From Bugulina stolonifera (taxonomy: Eukaryota; Bryozoa; Gymnolaemata; Cheilostomatida; Bugulidae), in assembly GCA_935421135.1 (NCBI GenBank), contig OW285195.1, positions 15,576,158 to 15,640,157 of the forward strand: 64,000 nucleotides of DNA, written 5' to 3'. The notes under the pieces were generated by a model. That model did not search any database and was not told the origin of the DNA. It saw nothing but the letters and a program-made list of their open reading frames with translations. Shown here one piece after another: positions 1 to 12,886 of this stretch. The stretch's first letter is position 1. The number at the start of each line of letters is the position of its first letter. The translations under genes were made by a program, and so were the position numbers.

Positions 1-3000
1 TAGGTAGTGTATTTTGGTGAATGAGAAGATATAGGCTCTAGGTAGTGTATTTTGGTGAAGGAGAAGATATAGGCTCAAGGTAGTGTATTTTGGTGAATGA
101 GAAGATATAGGCTCAAGGTAGTGTATTTTGGTGAAGGAGAAGATATAGGCTCAAGGTAGTGTATTTTGGTGAAGGAGAAGATATAGGCTCTAGGTAGTGT
201 ATTTTGGTGAAGGAGAAGATATAGGCTCTAGGTAGTGTATTTTGGTGAATGAGAAGATATAGGCTCTAGGTAGTGTATTTTGGTGAAGGAGAAGATATAG
301 GCTCAAGGTAGTGTATTTTGGTGAATGAGAAGATATAGGCTCAAGGTAGTGTATTTTGGTGAATGAGAAGATATAGGCTCAAGGTAGTGTATTTTGGTGA
401 AGGAGAAGATATAGGCTCTAGGTAGTGTATTTTGGTGAAGGAGAAGATATAGGCTCAAGGTAGTGTATTTTGGTGAATGAGAAGATATAGGCTCAAGGTA
501 GTGTATTTTGGTGAAGGAGAAGATATAGGCTCTAGGTAGTGTATTTTGGTGAAGGAGAAGATATAGGCTCTAGGTAGTGTATTTTGGTGAATGAGAAGAT
601 ATAGGCTCTAGGTAGTGTATTTTGGTGAAGGAGAAGATATAGGCTCAAGGTAGTGTATTTTGGTGAATGAGAAGATATAGGCTCAAGGTAGTGTATTTTG
701 GTGAAGGAGAAGATATAGGCTCAAGGTAGTGTATTTTGGTGAAGGAGAAGATATAGGCTCTAGGTAGTGTATTTTGGTGAAGGAGAAGATATAGGCTCTA
801 GGTAGTGTATTTTGGTGAATGAGAAGATATAGGCTCTAGGTAGTGTATTTTGGTGAAGGAGAAGATATAGGCTCAAGGTAGTGTATTTTGGTGAATGAGA
901 AGATATAGGCTCAAGGTAGTGTATTTTGGTGAATGAGAAGATATAGGCTCAAGGTAGTGTATTTTGGTGAAGGAGAAGATATAGGCTCTAGGTAGTGTAT
1001 TTTGGTGAAGGAGAAGATATAGGCTCAAGGTAGTGTATTTTGGTGAATGAGAAGATATAGGCTCAAGGTAGTGTATTTTGGTGAAGGAGAAGATATAGGC
1101 TCAAGGTAGTGTATTTTGGTGAAGGAGAAGATATAGGCTCTAGGTAGTGTATTTTGGTGAAGGAGAAGATATAGGCTCAAGGTAGTGTATTTTGGTGAAG
1201 GAGAAGATATAGGCTCTAGGTAGTGTATTTTGGTGAAGGAGAAGATATAGGCTCAAGGTAGTGTATTTTGGTGAATGAGAAGATATAGGCTCTAGGTAGT
1301 GTATTTTGGTGAAGGAGAAGATATAGGCTCTAGGTAGTGTATTTTGGTGAATGAGAAGATATAGGCTGAAGGTAGTGTATTTTGGTGAATGAGAAGATAT
1401 AGGCTCAAGGTAGTGTATTTTGGTGAAGGAGAAGATATAGGCTCTAGGTAGTGTATTTTGGTGAAGGAGAAGATATAGGCTCTAGGTAGTGTATTTTGGT
1501 GAAGGAGAAGATATAGGCTCAAGGTAGTGTATTTTGGTGAAGGAGAAGATATAGGCTCTAGGTAGTGTATTTTGGTGAAGGAGAAGATATAGGCTCAAGG
1601 TAGTGTATTTTGGTGAAGGAGAAGATATAGGCTCTAGGTAGTGTATTTTGGTGAAGGAGAAGATATAGGCTCAAGGTAGTGTATTTTGGTGAAGGAGAAG
1701 ATATAGGCTCTAGGTAGTGTATTTTGGTGAAGGAGAAGATATAGGCTCTAGGTAGTGTATTTTGGTGAAGGAGAAGATATAGGCTCAAGGTAGTGTATTT
1801 TGGTGAATGAGAAGATATAGGCTCAAGGTAGTGTATTTTGGTGAATGAGAAGATATAGGCTCAAGGTAGTGTATTTTGGTGAAGGAGAAGATATAGGCTC
1901 AAGGTAGTGTATTTTGGTGAATGAGAAGATATAGGCTCTAGGTAGTGTATTTTGGTGAAGGAGAAGATATAGGCTCAAGGTAGTGTATTTTGGTGAATGA
2001 GAAGATATAGGCTCAAGGTAGTGTATTTTGGTGAATGAGAAGATATAGGCTCAAGGTAGTGTATTTTGGTGAAGGAGAAGATATAGGCTCAAGGTAGTGT
2101 ATTTTGGTGAAGGAGAAGATATAGGCTCTAGGTAGTGTATTTTGGTGAAGGAGAAGATATAGGCTCAAGGTAGTGTATTTTGGTGAAGGAGAAGATATAG
2201 GCTCTAGGTAGTGTATTTTGGTGAAGGAGAAGATATAGGCTCAAGGTAGTGTATTTTGGTGAAGGAGAAGATATAGGCTCAAGGTAGTGTATTTTGGTGA
2301 AGGAGAAGATATAGGCTCAAGGTAGTGTATTTTGGTGAAGGAGAAGATATAGGCTCAAGGTAGTGTATTTTGGTGAAGGAGAAGATATAGGCTCAAGGTA
2401 GTGTATTTTGGTGAAGGAGAAGATATAGGCTCAAGGTAGTGTATTTTGGTGAAGGAGAAGATATAGGCTCAAGGTAGTGTATTTTGGTGAAGGAGAAGAT
2501 ATAGGCTCAAGGTAGTGTATTTTGGTGAAGGAGAAGATATAGGCTCAAGGTAGTGTATTTTGGTGAAGGAGAAGATATAGGCTCAAGGTAGTGTATTTTG
2601 GTGAAGGAGAAGATATAGGCTCAAGGTAGTGTATTTTGGTGAAGGAGAAGATATAGGCTCAAGGTAGTGTATTTTGGTGAAGGAGAAGATATAGGCTCAA
2701 GGTAGTGTATTTTGGTGAAGGAGAAGATATAGGCTCAAGGTAGTGTATTTTGGTGAAGGAGAAGATATAGGCTCAAGGTAGTGTATTTTGGTGAAGGAGA
2801 AGATATAGGCTCAAGGTAGTGTATTTTGGTGAATGAGAAGATATAGGCTCTAGGTAGTGTATTTTGGTGAATGAGAAGATATAGGCTCAAGGTAGTGTAT
2901 TTTGGTGAAGGAGAAGATATAGGCTCAAGGTAGTGTATTTTGGTGAAGGAGAAGATATAGGCTCAAGGTAGTGTATTTTGGTGAAGGAGAAGATATAGGC

Positions 3001-3435
3001 TCAAGGTAGTGTATTTTGGTGAAGGAGAAGATATAGGCTCAAGGTAGTGTATTTTGGTGAAGGAGAAGATATAGGCTCAAGGTAGTGTATTTTGGTGAAG
3101 GAGAAGATATAGGCTCAAGGTAGTGTATTTTGGTGAAGGAGAAGATATAGGCTCAAGGTAGTGTATTTTGGTGAAGGAGAAGATATAGGCTCAAGGTAGT
3201 GTATTTTGGTGAAGGAGAAGATATAGGCTCAAGGTAGTGTATTTTGGTGAAGGAGAAGATATAGGCTCAAGGTAGTGTATTTTGGTGAATGAGAAGATAT
3301 AGGCTCTAGGTAGTGTATTTTGGTGAATGAGAAGATATAGGCTCAAGGTAGTGTATTTTGGTGAATGAGAAGATATAGGCTCAAGGTAGTGTATTTTGGT
3401 GAATGAGAAGATATAGGCTCTAGGTAGTGTATTTT
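1..3435. repeat. 38-bp satellite array, about 90 copies
   Basis: A head-to-tail array of a 38-bp unit (containing AGGTAGTGTATTTTGGTGAA) fills the window from its first base to about 3435, so it probably continues to the left. Units are almost identical and differ mainly at two positions: T or A just before AGGTAG, and T or G in GAA[T/G]GAG. One unit near 1367 carries GGCTGAAGG. The order of the variant types in bases 1-532 recurs at 571-1102, giving a higher-order period of 15 units (570 bp). From about 2270 to 2820 and 2890 to 3280 the units are nearly all of one type. Short open frames on the minus strand here only reflect the repeat and are not genes. Confidence 0.97.
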
Positions 3436-4514
3436 ATGTTGCCATGGGAACTGGATTAGTTCTGTAAATAAACTCATGCAGGTTTGTAGAACTGTAAGTG
3501 TCTTTCCAACTTAGGTTTCAGTTACACTAAGCTGGGCTATTAGTTATGGAGCACAGGCTACTAGAATGCTGACCTGTGTCTCTTATGCGCTTTCATTTGC
3601 CAGCTATACCCATAACTGCACCAATAATACACATGTAGGGAGGGTGAGCGTCAAACTGCAGACCAGTAGCCAAACCCGTTTGAGTGAATTGGTCGTCTAG
3701 GAAACTACAGTGGTAGATTAAATTGGTTTAAAATAAGCAATCTAGTCAGTGAAAAAGGAACTGCCCCATTTCTACCATAATCTAAAATATTATAGCAATT
3801 TGGAAAATGTTGGTGTGATGAGTGAGTGTTTTAAAGTTATGTAACTGAATTTTCTTTTGAAATTTCTCCCACATTTTTAACCATGTCTGAAAGGGCCTGA
3901 ACAGCTTTCAGCGTTAGCATTAAGTCATATGACGCAACGTTACAGGGGGTCAAAGACCGAAAACAGCGCTATGGAATTTCCCTGCTGTGACTGAAATAAT
4001 TTATTTTTCAGTTAAATTATTGCATAATATTGTTAAATATGCATGAATGAATAAAAAAAATGCTTTGTTATTCATTATAGCAATGTACTGTAGATGCGCA
4101 TGTGGCATAATGATAACTATATTTTTTTTTAATGTTTGAAAAAAATTGGTGTAGAAGAAGTTTTCAAATGGTGTACAATTATTGGCTCAACTGAAAACTT
4201 CCGAAGTTTCAAATGATCATCCGCTATTTACGTGTACATGGTTAGTTGATGTTAACACCTATGTATGTAAAGCTGAGGCCAGACTATAATGAGTATAGCT
4301 GTAATGGTAGGTTAGTCTCGCGACACAATCTGCAACTAAAGCAACCGGGCTACGCATTAGCCAATAATCAAAGTACACTTTAATGTTTAATTCAACCAAA
4401 AACTAACAATAGTTGTAACATTTTATTATTTTTTCATCACCTTGAATTAATAATCTAGATTTGGAGCGTGATTCAACACCATATAAAGGTGTTGCCAATT
4501 TATCTCCTCTACAG
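3436..4514. other. Unassigned stretch after the satellite
   Basis: About 1.1 kb of AT-rich unique sequence. I see no open frame or splice-bounded exon that I can support. It may contain introns or earlier exons of the gene whose last exons follow at 4515. Confidence 0.4.
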
Positions 4515-5686
4515 TACCGGTATTTTGTTCAGTTCACTATTTATGACGTCATCACCTGGACTTACTTATTTCTACTGGTGAGACCAATTATACAGGTGCA
4601 TATGTACATGATGATCTCAGAATGTGTTACATATATAATATTCACATAAAATGTACATGTGCTTGCAGGTACTCGAAATACTCTGTAGACTTGAATACGC
4701 TAGAGATAGGTTATGCAGATGTTACCTTTGCCACTGCTTACAAAGGAGATGGGAGTATACTCCATGTAGGTCATGTAGGATACAATACATGGTGCGGAGG
4801 ATCCACTCATCTTCTGCTCGCATTTAATCTAACAGGTAGGTGTGCAACACATACAATGTACATGCTGTGACTGTATATGACTGTATATGACTGTATATGA
4901 CTGTATATGACTGTATATAACTGTATACGACTGTATACGACTGTACACGACTGTACACGACTGTATACGACTGTATACGACTGTGTACGACTGTATACGA
5001 CTGTGTACGACTGTATACGACTGTATACGACTGTATATGACTGTATATGAATCGAGCTGACATGGTATTATGGCATGTGTCCCCAATAAACCTTTTGGTT
5101 GTGCAGTGGATTCTTATTTAAACCTGATGTATATTTGTATACAATATACATTGTACATGTATATCTTAGGCTAAGCTGTAAACTGTAATTATACATGTAT
5201 GGTACAAACACTCAAGTTATTGTTAATAATAAGCTTTAGGTCAAACCTGAGAACTACCGCAGTTAAAAAATCTAAATGAACTTCAAATATAAAAAACTAG
5301 TTAGTGGATGACTCATCAAGAAACGATAAAATCCTTTTAACTTTATTGTGGGCCTCCACTTTGACAGACTCAATGAATGCATGATAGATCTGGCAAGTCG
5401 TCTGGCAAGATTGGTTTTACCAGTATCTAGCCTCAGTTCTCTATTTACTAAACACTTACACTATGCTCTCAGTATTACGAGTCATCTATCCTCACATTAA
5501 TATTTAGGAACACAGTTTGCGCTGACGGATGACGTTACCATGGTGTACGCGCCCGTTGGAGCGCTACGAAGCTTTGTACGTCAACCGCAGGCTATACAAG
5601 TTGAAGTGTACGGAGTCTGTGGAAGTATATTAGTGAGGAATACTGCAGGAACTAGACTTACACTTGATGTCTTAGATCCACAGTAG
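4515..5686 (+). CDS. 3' exons of an unrecognised gene
   Basis: Three exons join in one frame: 4515-4577 (acceptor CTCCTCTACAG, donor GTGAGA), 4669-4835 (acceptor GCTTGCAG, donor GTAGGT) and 5508-5686, ending in TAG. Phases agree (2, then 1). The readable part is about 135 residues, including YSKYSVDLNTLEIGYADV, a Gly/His patch (GDGSILHVGHVGYNTWCGG) and a C-terminus with VEVYGVCGS. I do not recognise a family. It looks like a soluble, beta-rich domain with few cysteines. The start of the gene lies upstream and was not found, so the model is partial. The first exon is the least certain. Confidence 0.6.
4867..5051. repeat. 10-bp minisatellite in intron
   Basis: About 18 tandem copies of CTGTATAYGA, with some CTGTGTACGA and CTGTACACGA variants, lie in the last intron of the gene at 4515-5686. 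The open frames on the minus strand here are produced by the repeat. Confidence 0.95.
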
Positions 5687-5972
5687 CACCATTGGGGCTA
5701 CATACACGTAATACATGTCGGCTACATGTAAACAGTGTATGTGATTGTACTAAAATCAGTTACGATATAAAGTCTTACTGATCCTAATTTCTTGGTAATT
5801 TGTGATACAATGGGTAGTTCTTAATTTTCCTGTGGTACGCTGTAGTTATTTCTAGCAATGCATTATGAATAAAGGATAATTATAATTGTTAACATTTTTG
5901 TTTGACATAATGAAAAGTTACAAGTAAATCAGCTGTGTTGTAGGTATGCAACTCAACAGGTAATTTCAATAC

Positions 5973-5973
<1 letters not shown>

Positions 5974-6030
<57 letters not shown>
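5974..6030. repeat. (AAT)n microsatellite
   Basis: An uninterrupted run of about 19 AAT units directly abuts the inverted repeat at the 5' side of the LINE. The same triplet recurs as a short tail (7198-7214) at the 3' side of the element. Confidence 0.95.
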
Positions 6031-6090
6031 GTATCCCCCCAGAGTATCTGAGCACAGCAACTGCTGTGCTCAGATACTCTGGGGGGATAC
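6031..6090. repeat. Perfect 29-bp inverted repeat
   Basis: Bases 6031-6059 (GTATCCCCCCAGAGTATCTG onward) are the exact reverse complement of 6062-6090, with a 2-base loop. The right arm is the start of the LINE reading frame (codons for LRYSGGI), so the left arm is an inverted copy of the element's truncated 5' end. Confidence 0.95.
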
Positions 6091-7145
6091 TAGATTGGAC
6101 GCAGGATGACTTAAAAGGCATAGACAGGAAGACACGGAAACTTATGACTATCAATAGAGCGTTGCATCCAAGAGCTAATGTGGCTAGACTGTACCTACCG
6201 AGGAATGAGGGTGGAAGAGGACTAAGATCAGCAGAAGAAACAGTGAGGACAGAGGAACATGGACTGTCGGATTACATCAGGTGTGAAGAGAAAGGATATA
6301 ATAGATTTTTGAAGAAATTGATGAAGGAGAAAACGAAAAGAGAATACCAGGACAGTCAAAGAGAAACCAGCGAGAAGGAATGGAAAGAGAAGGCACTACA
6401 CGGACAGTATACAAAAATAGCAGACAAGACAGACAGAAAGAAGACATATAAGTGGATGAAAAATGGATATATGAAAAAAGAGACCGAAGGACTGATCACA
6501 GCAGCACAAGACCAGGCATTACCAACACGATGGAGAAAAGTGAATATAGAAAAGCAATCTGGAACACCTCTGTGCAGAATGTGTAATGAAAGAAATGAAA
6601 CAGTTTTTCACATTCTAAGCGAGTGTTCTAAGATGGCTCAAACAGATTATAAAAAGAGACATGACAAGGTCGCACAATTAGTGCATTGGAATCTGTGCAG
6701 GAGATATGAACTTCCGCATGCTAAGAACTGGTATGAACATAATACAGAAAAAGTGACAGAAAATGACAAAGCAAAGATTTTGTGGGACTTCAACATTCAG
6801 ACTGATCATGCGATACAAGCCCGTAGACCAGACATCGTCGTGAAAGACAAGGATATGGACCACACGTGGATTATTGACATCGCAGTACCTGGGGATGCTA
6901 GAGTAGAAGAGAAGGAAAGAGAAAAGATTGAGAAATATCAAGATTTGGCGAGAGAGCTACAGAGACTTTGGGAAACATCTGTAAATGTGATCCCTGTTGT
7001 CGTAGGAGCACTGGGAGCAGTGATGAAGCTAGAAGAATATCTGGGGATGATTGATATACAGCGGAAGGAAGTAGACAGGATTCAATTTTCTGCTCTACTA
7101 CGAACGGCAACTATACTGAGAAAAGTGTTGGATGTCTCAGGTTAG
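6066..7145 (+). pseudogene. LINE polyprotein C-terminus (zinc knuckle plus endonuclease)
   Basis: The open frame has 359 codons but begins inside the protein: the first codon of the open stretch is GTG, within the inverted repeat. In order it shows a thumb-like segment with LYLPRNEGGRGL (residues about 42-53), a lysine-rich region, a zinc knuckle C-x2-C-x8-H-x4-C (CRMC...HILSEC, residues about 171-188), and a restriction-like endonuclease motif, PD followed after 14 residues by D (RPDIVV...WIIDIAVPGD, residues about 256-280). These last two are typical of the R2/NeSL clade. The frame has no internal stops, so the copy is probably young. It cannot be autonomous because the catalytic reverse transcriptase is missing. 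Confidence 0.85.
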
Positions 7146-7537
7146 GGGTTCTAACCAGACACCAACTCACACCGGCTGCAGAGCTGAGGAAATCAACATG
7201 AATAATAATAATAATCATATATATACATGACTGATGTGTATAATTATATCAAAGTATACTATTGCCTTGCTTATAATGTACGTTACCTATTTTGAACAAC
7301 TTTATTTAGAATATTTATGTGACAACAGTAAATGTTGAAGTGATATCATTCTGTTACTTTAGCTCACTGGTGTCTTATAAAAAGCATTGCGTCAATATTG
7401 GGAGACAATCACTTTCCAGCCTCGTTTTGATACTGTGACTGTGAGAATATATGCTTATTTAATATGGTGTTGTTTTTATGCTTTGTGTTTAATAAACCTC
7501 CACTAACGTGTTTGTTCCATTAATTGCATAATAATTT

Positions 7538-7575
7538 GGAGTTGTCTGCTTTCAGAAAGAGGAAAGGACAACTCC
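7538..7575. repeat. Short hairpin with GGAGTTGTC ends
   Basis: GGAGTTGTC at 7538-7546 pairs with GACAACTCC at 7567-7575 around a purine-rich loop. The same end sequences recur at 31423-31470 and 33231-33265 and, as single arms, elsewhere in intergenic DNA. Confidence 0.6.
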
Positions 7576-10500
7576 TCAGCTCATACAAATGTTATCAAAA
7601 TGTTGCAATATATCATTACACTTGACAATAATACACTTATTACCCGATAAAATAATATGATCCTTGAATCACTTCCGATATTCCCACTATTCAGTCTTTT
7701 TTTAATTTTCTCATTTTCAGTTTTTATTAAGTTTTATTAAAACATTACAACAGCAGGAATTTCGTTTTTCAGCTGGTAAGGGCGATTTGTGTAAGATGCA
7801 CCTTGATTTACTCTAGAGTCTAGACTGTCATAGAAATCGAATAAGTGAGTAGTTCCCAATACTCATTCAGCCTACCAATTAATTTTTGTTTAGTATATTA
7901 TGCGCAGGTTGTTGGTGAACCTGGTGATTGTCCCCTCCTGACAATAGAGGAATAATTATGAGAATATAAATATGGATCAAGTTTCTACAAATTAGATTTT
8001 CCGGCAATTAGACCCACAATTAGTGGAGAGTAGCAGCATGCATTAGCCTGCCAAGGGACTAGCTACTTGGTAGTGTCCAGTGCTTTCCCTTGACCAGGTC
8101 AACTATTGACTTGTCTGGGCCAGTGATTGCCATATTATTGCACATTTTTCAACACTCTTTCCCCAAATATTCCAAACACTTAGCATTATGGCTGAGATGC
8201 TGGTAAATGATTGTAGAATGTGACAATTAAGGAAACGCCTGCATATAATGTACATTGTATACATGTAGTTGTATATTGTAGTTGCATGTACAGAAATAAT
8301 ATGGTAGTGAGAAGTAGCGTAGATGGCATACAGATATTATAAAAACAGTGCTACACTGTCATCATAGCAGTTGTAATTAATTTTCATTACTATAGTATAT
8401 CCAGTTCCAGTCTATAACCGTATGACGGTGCTTTTGGAGTTGTCTGTCCACGCACTTACATTCCAACATTCAAGTGGGGAGGGGGACGGACTGAGGGAGG
8501 GATAAGGCTAACATATGGCAAGGTCAATTCTGGGGCACCTGGTGAAGGCATAAGTTAGTGTGAAGCTAAATTCATATACGAACGTAATTCTTGACAGCAA
8601 CTCTGAAAGTAATTAGTACAGATAGTGGATATAGATGCTTGCACTCATTTGAGAGTGTGTGAAGCATCACTTGATCCCTAGAGTAAACTGGCAGGTAAGT
8701 AGACCCTAAAGGCTTAGATAAAGCAGGATTACCTGCGGAGGTGTGCTTCAAGGACTATGTAAGTATTTAATACAGGACTTACACTGTGATATTATCTCCT
8801 TTATTCTGTTTACAATCTCAGAGTAATGCTTTTATTTATATTTCAGTATAATAGTCAGGCTGTGGGAAGCCTGACCTGGCTGTAGTTATTCTGTAAGCTG
8901 TATATTATACTACATCGACACTATACGGTTGTGTTGTTATATATTATATGCTTGAACAATCCTGCTCTTTGAAATACATATTATATATTGGAATATTATG
9001 TTACATGTACCAATGTATTATGCATACCTGTGTATATATTGGGTAACACAAGTAATATAAATTGTAAATACAAAAGGGGGTTCAGATTTTCCAAGGAATG
9101 GGTGGGCTTCCTCACAATAACAGAGGTTTCCTACTAGGAGTGGAGTGCTTTCTTTGGATCACTGTGTATGCAGCAATAATAATAATAACTAAATAATTAT
9201 TGTAATTCTGCTAATTGCAGGCTACCTATTACAATATACATACCTGTATATTTGCAGTGTTACCCCAGTCAGTATATCTCATTATCAGGCAATGGAATAA
9301 TAAAATACCCAAAATTGTTACATTGCATATTTCTCATTTAACTGTAGTACAATGTATACATACAGCTATAAATAAATAAATTAATAAGTTGTTAAAACTA
9401 TCTAGGCATGCATAAGTATTTTATATTGTGGTAGTGATGGATCACTTACTGCATAAATTATGTCTGTAGCCTACAGACCAACATCAATTACTAGGCTGGA
9501 TTACCCTAGTCCCCTTCTAAATATTTCACTAGTTCATGGAACAGTAGCTATCACTGGCCCTGCCCACTAATTCTAGCCTCATTTCTTGATAAAGCCAGTC
9601 ACTGGTTTCTATAGAAGGGAAAGATAATAGTTGTTACTGAAGCAAGAGTTGTTAGCAAGCATAGATCACAGGCTAATCTGTTGATATGTATTTCACTGAT
9701 TGAATCCATGCATTCACAGAAAGGGTGTATGCTGGGGGAGTTCCACCAGCTATTATAAGAAAGCTGAGATATTCTGTTACCTTTGAACTAACTGCTGACA
9801 TTGCTGTTTATCATCAGTAATTCTTAGTATAGTAGACTCATTTACTAAGTCACTGCTTACAGAGGTAGACGCTGATTTCACCTGGTACTCTAGAGAACAG
9901 AGGAGATAACTGGAGGTGAGTCTAACCATTATGGTTATGAACTGTAAAACTTGCTATTTCCAATATTTTCTCACTTTAAAATGATATTATTATTGCTTTA
10001 CATAGGCTATCAGTTCCTCATGGACTTCTGAAATTTAAAACTATCGTGTTTAGACCAACCAATGTACAGGGCTACTACGGGCTATTTGATGCCCATTATT
10101 TACATCAGCAAACAATATTTGTAAATTTTATACCAAGACTGGTGATTTTATTTGGCAATGCAGTAACTGTACCATATATGAAAACAATAGGCTATCTTTT
10201 ATGTACAAATTTTGTTCCAGTTTGTAGAACAGTAACATATATTTTAAAGTGCCAGTTCTAACCTTTGCCAGAACAATGTTTCAAGCTAGCAAATTGCTGT
10301 ATGAGGTGAAGCTATGTTATATAATAATATTATTGCGGACCTACCTGTAACTTACCTACATGTACAAGTGTATCAAGTATGTAGGTGCAATAACCTGTTT
10401 TGTAACAGTTTTTTGGTTTTTAAAGTTTTTCAACCTCTTAATTGATCAACCATTTACAAATCCATTCAGCTAGCAGGTAAATTTTCTTGACTTTTGCCAG

Positions 10501-10998
10501 GCTAAGCTCTAAGCCAGGTAGTGCGCATGTGTGCATGCCATGCAGACTCCTAGGGCTAGGCACCAGTAGTATGTATGTGAATAATTGTGGTGATAATGTA
10601 GTCTAAGGTAAGCCTTAAGGTTAGTCTATAATATTAGCTGCTTTCAAATAGCTTTTCTATGATTGTAATATTTGTGTACTGCAGAGCATAGCCTAGAGTG
10701 TGTATCACTCTTGTATACAAGATGCTTTGGATTGTAGTATAATCTACACTAATTAGTACACACTTTTATATACTCTAACTGTACACCTGTGAACAATTAT
10801 GGCTCACAGTCTATACTAATATTATCCAGTGTTTATAATTAAAAATATCTGTCTGTTAATCTATGGGCTAGTGATAGCTGATTACATCAATACCATCTAT
10901 TTGAGGAATTTCAACAGTTGAACTGATTTTCATTTCAATGTAGCAAATTGTTGATTTTTGCTGCTAAACAAGTAACTGTGGTTAGGGACTGGACAGAT

Positions 10999-11227
10999 AG
11001 CCTGTGTTCATAGCCTGCGTTCATAGCCTGTGTTCATAGCCTGTGTTCATAGCCTGCGTTCATAGCCTGCGTTCATAGCCTGCGTTCACAGCCTGCGTTC
11101 ACAGCCTGCGCTCACAGCCTGCGCTCATAGCCTGCGCTCACAGCCTGCGCTCATAGCCTGCGCTCATAGCCTGCGTTCATAGCCTGCGTCCATAGCCTGC
11201 GTCCATAGCCTGGGTTCATAGCCTGTG
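10999..11227. repeat. 13-bp minisatellite
   Basis: About 17 tandem copies of AGCCTGCGTTCAT, with T/C, A/G and TTCA/CTCA variants. Confidence 0.93.
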
Positions 11228-12698
11228 TCTGTTGTACATGAACCTACCATTATGTAATCATTATGTGAAGCAGCTTCAATTCCTCTTTATTAATATTTGC
11301 ACAGTAAGATATAAGCTTGGAGATGGATAGATTGAGGGTGAGTAAATTGCATTATTATAAGTTGGGTGAGAGTGCTATTTATCCGCCATGCTAATATCAG
11401 TTTAGTTGGCACCTAGGCTAACTGTGTACATACTAACTGGCATGCTGCTGCTGTCACTAGGTTGCATGTTGTTGCATGTGGATCCATGTGGTTGACACCT
11501 GTCAGCGGTCAATAACCACCTTGCACAACCACACAGTCCTTGTCTGCTAAACAGTCATGTGTGGGCATGTATTGATGTAGCTGAGACTTTGGACAAGTCT
11601 AGTTTAGTAGTAGTAGCAGTTGATACTGAACCTCTTCTACCGAACGAACGTGGTCAAAGCAATCTCTCAACTACAAGTTACCAAGTATAATGCCTAAAAT
11701 ACGTGATTTATCATAGTGTTTCAACTAGACATGACAAGGCAATTTTTTAACAATGAGTATAATAATATCTGACCAGAAATATTGTTTTGCTGAGGTAATA
11801 GTTTTATTCTCACAGTCATTGCGATGAACTTTATTCAGCCATGGTAGGCTAAAGCTGAGTTGCACAAGACGTTGTAATGCTCCCTCATCCTCTATTGCTT
11901 GGTGCCTATCTTTGTATTAGTAGATTAATTCAGCATCTGGGGAAGAAGAAAAGTTTCTGGAAGTTTATTTATTCCAATCTGTTATTATGGATACATCTGT
12001 GACCAGGAAACTGGTACAGACATTTCTGTGCTGGTGTTATAATTACATGTACAATGTATATTAGCAGAGGTGTGCTTACTGGGGTATGCTTTACAGTGCG
12101 GGCTGAGAGGGTGCTGAAGGAATGAAAACTCTGTTTTATGTCAAAGTAAAATAGGACTAGCCAGCAGCCTAAGTATTTTATGCCTAGCCTACCTATTTTA
12201 GTCTAAGCTTATTTTCGGAGTTACGACCAGAAACCATGTGAAGTAGGTCGAGTCTGTAAGTTAGAAGGCAAAGATGGGGTTTAATTGATAGTCATCTACC
12301 ACATGCATATAGTAGCTGACCTCTTGTACACTTATACACTACCAATACGCTGCACTTCAAGTAGTTGACTGATAAGAAAGATAGAGTCGTATTCACTTAG
12401 TCTCCATGTTCTAGTGACACTTTTTATCTTGTTTTAGATAAAAGCGATATTTACAATATTTGTACATTTAGAAGTTAATTGTGTTTTATCTAAACAAGTG
12501 TTAACACTTGAGTTTGGAGTACGTAGGCTAAGTCTCAATATAACATTCCATCAGGTACTGTAGGAGTAGGTACAGTAAGTATCAATGGAATGGTGATCTA
12601 CTGCAAGAGCCCTAGTTCCTAGCTGTGTCTACAGTTTATATGAGGGGTGGTCTAAAGAGCTGTAGGCCTACAGTTCCTCAAGCATTCAAATCCACATA

Positions 12699-12886
12699 CA
12701 GTGAAATTTGCTTAATTCCAACTCTAAGGTAACGCCATAATTGGTTTGAATTAGGCCCAAGTTTGAATTGTAAAATCACTTCACTGAATTGAAAGCATTA
12801 TATAGTGCTCAGCAGGGACCAAGGCTAATAGTTTGAACTAAACAAGTTTTTGAATTATCCGGAGTTGAATTAAGCAAGTTCCACTG
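12699..12886. mobile_element. MITE-like element with about 25-bp terminal inverted repeats
   Basis: The left end CAGTGAAATTTGCTTAATTC and the right end (reverse complement CAGTGGAACTTGCTTAATTC) are inverted repeats with few mismatches, continuing into AACTC. The element is 188 bp and has no coding capacity. The CAGTG ends and the size resemble pogo/Tigger-type MITEs. A TA precedes the left end, but the matching TA at the right end is not clear. Confidence 0.6.

Larger units (their letters stand above)
6031..7214 (+). mobile_element. 5'-truncated R2-type LINE insertion
   Basis: The element comprises the inverted 5' end, one long open frame for the C-terminal part of a non-LTR retrotransposon protein, a short 3' UTR and an (AAT)n-like tail. 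The N-terminal reverse transcriptase core is absent, as is usual for truncated LINE copies. It sits just downstream of the unrecognised gene ending at 5686. Confidence 0.85.

Noticed and set aside
1292..1788. Minus-strand open frames of 76 codons in the satellite
   Set aside because: Pure consequence of the 38-bp repeat; no splice sites, no start context, same peptide repeated.
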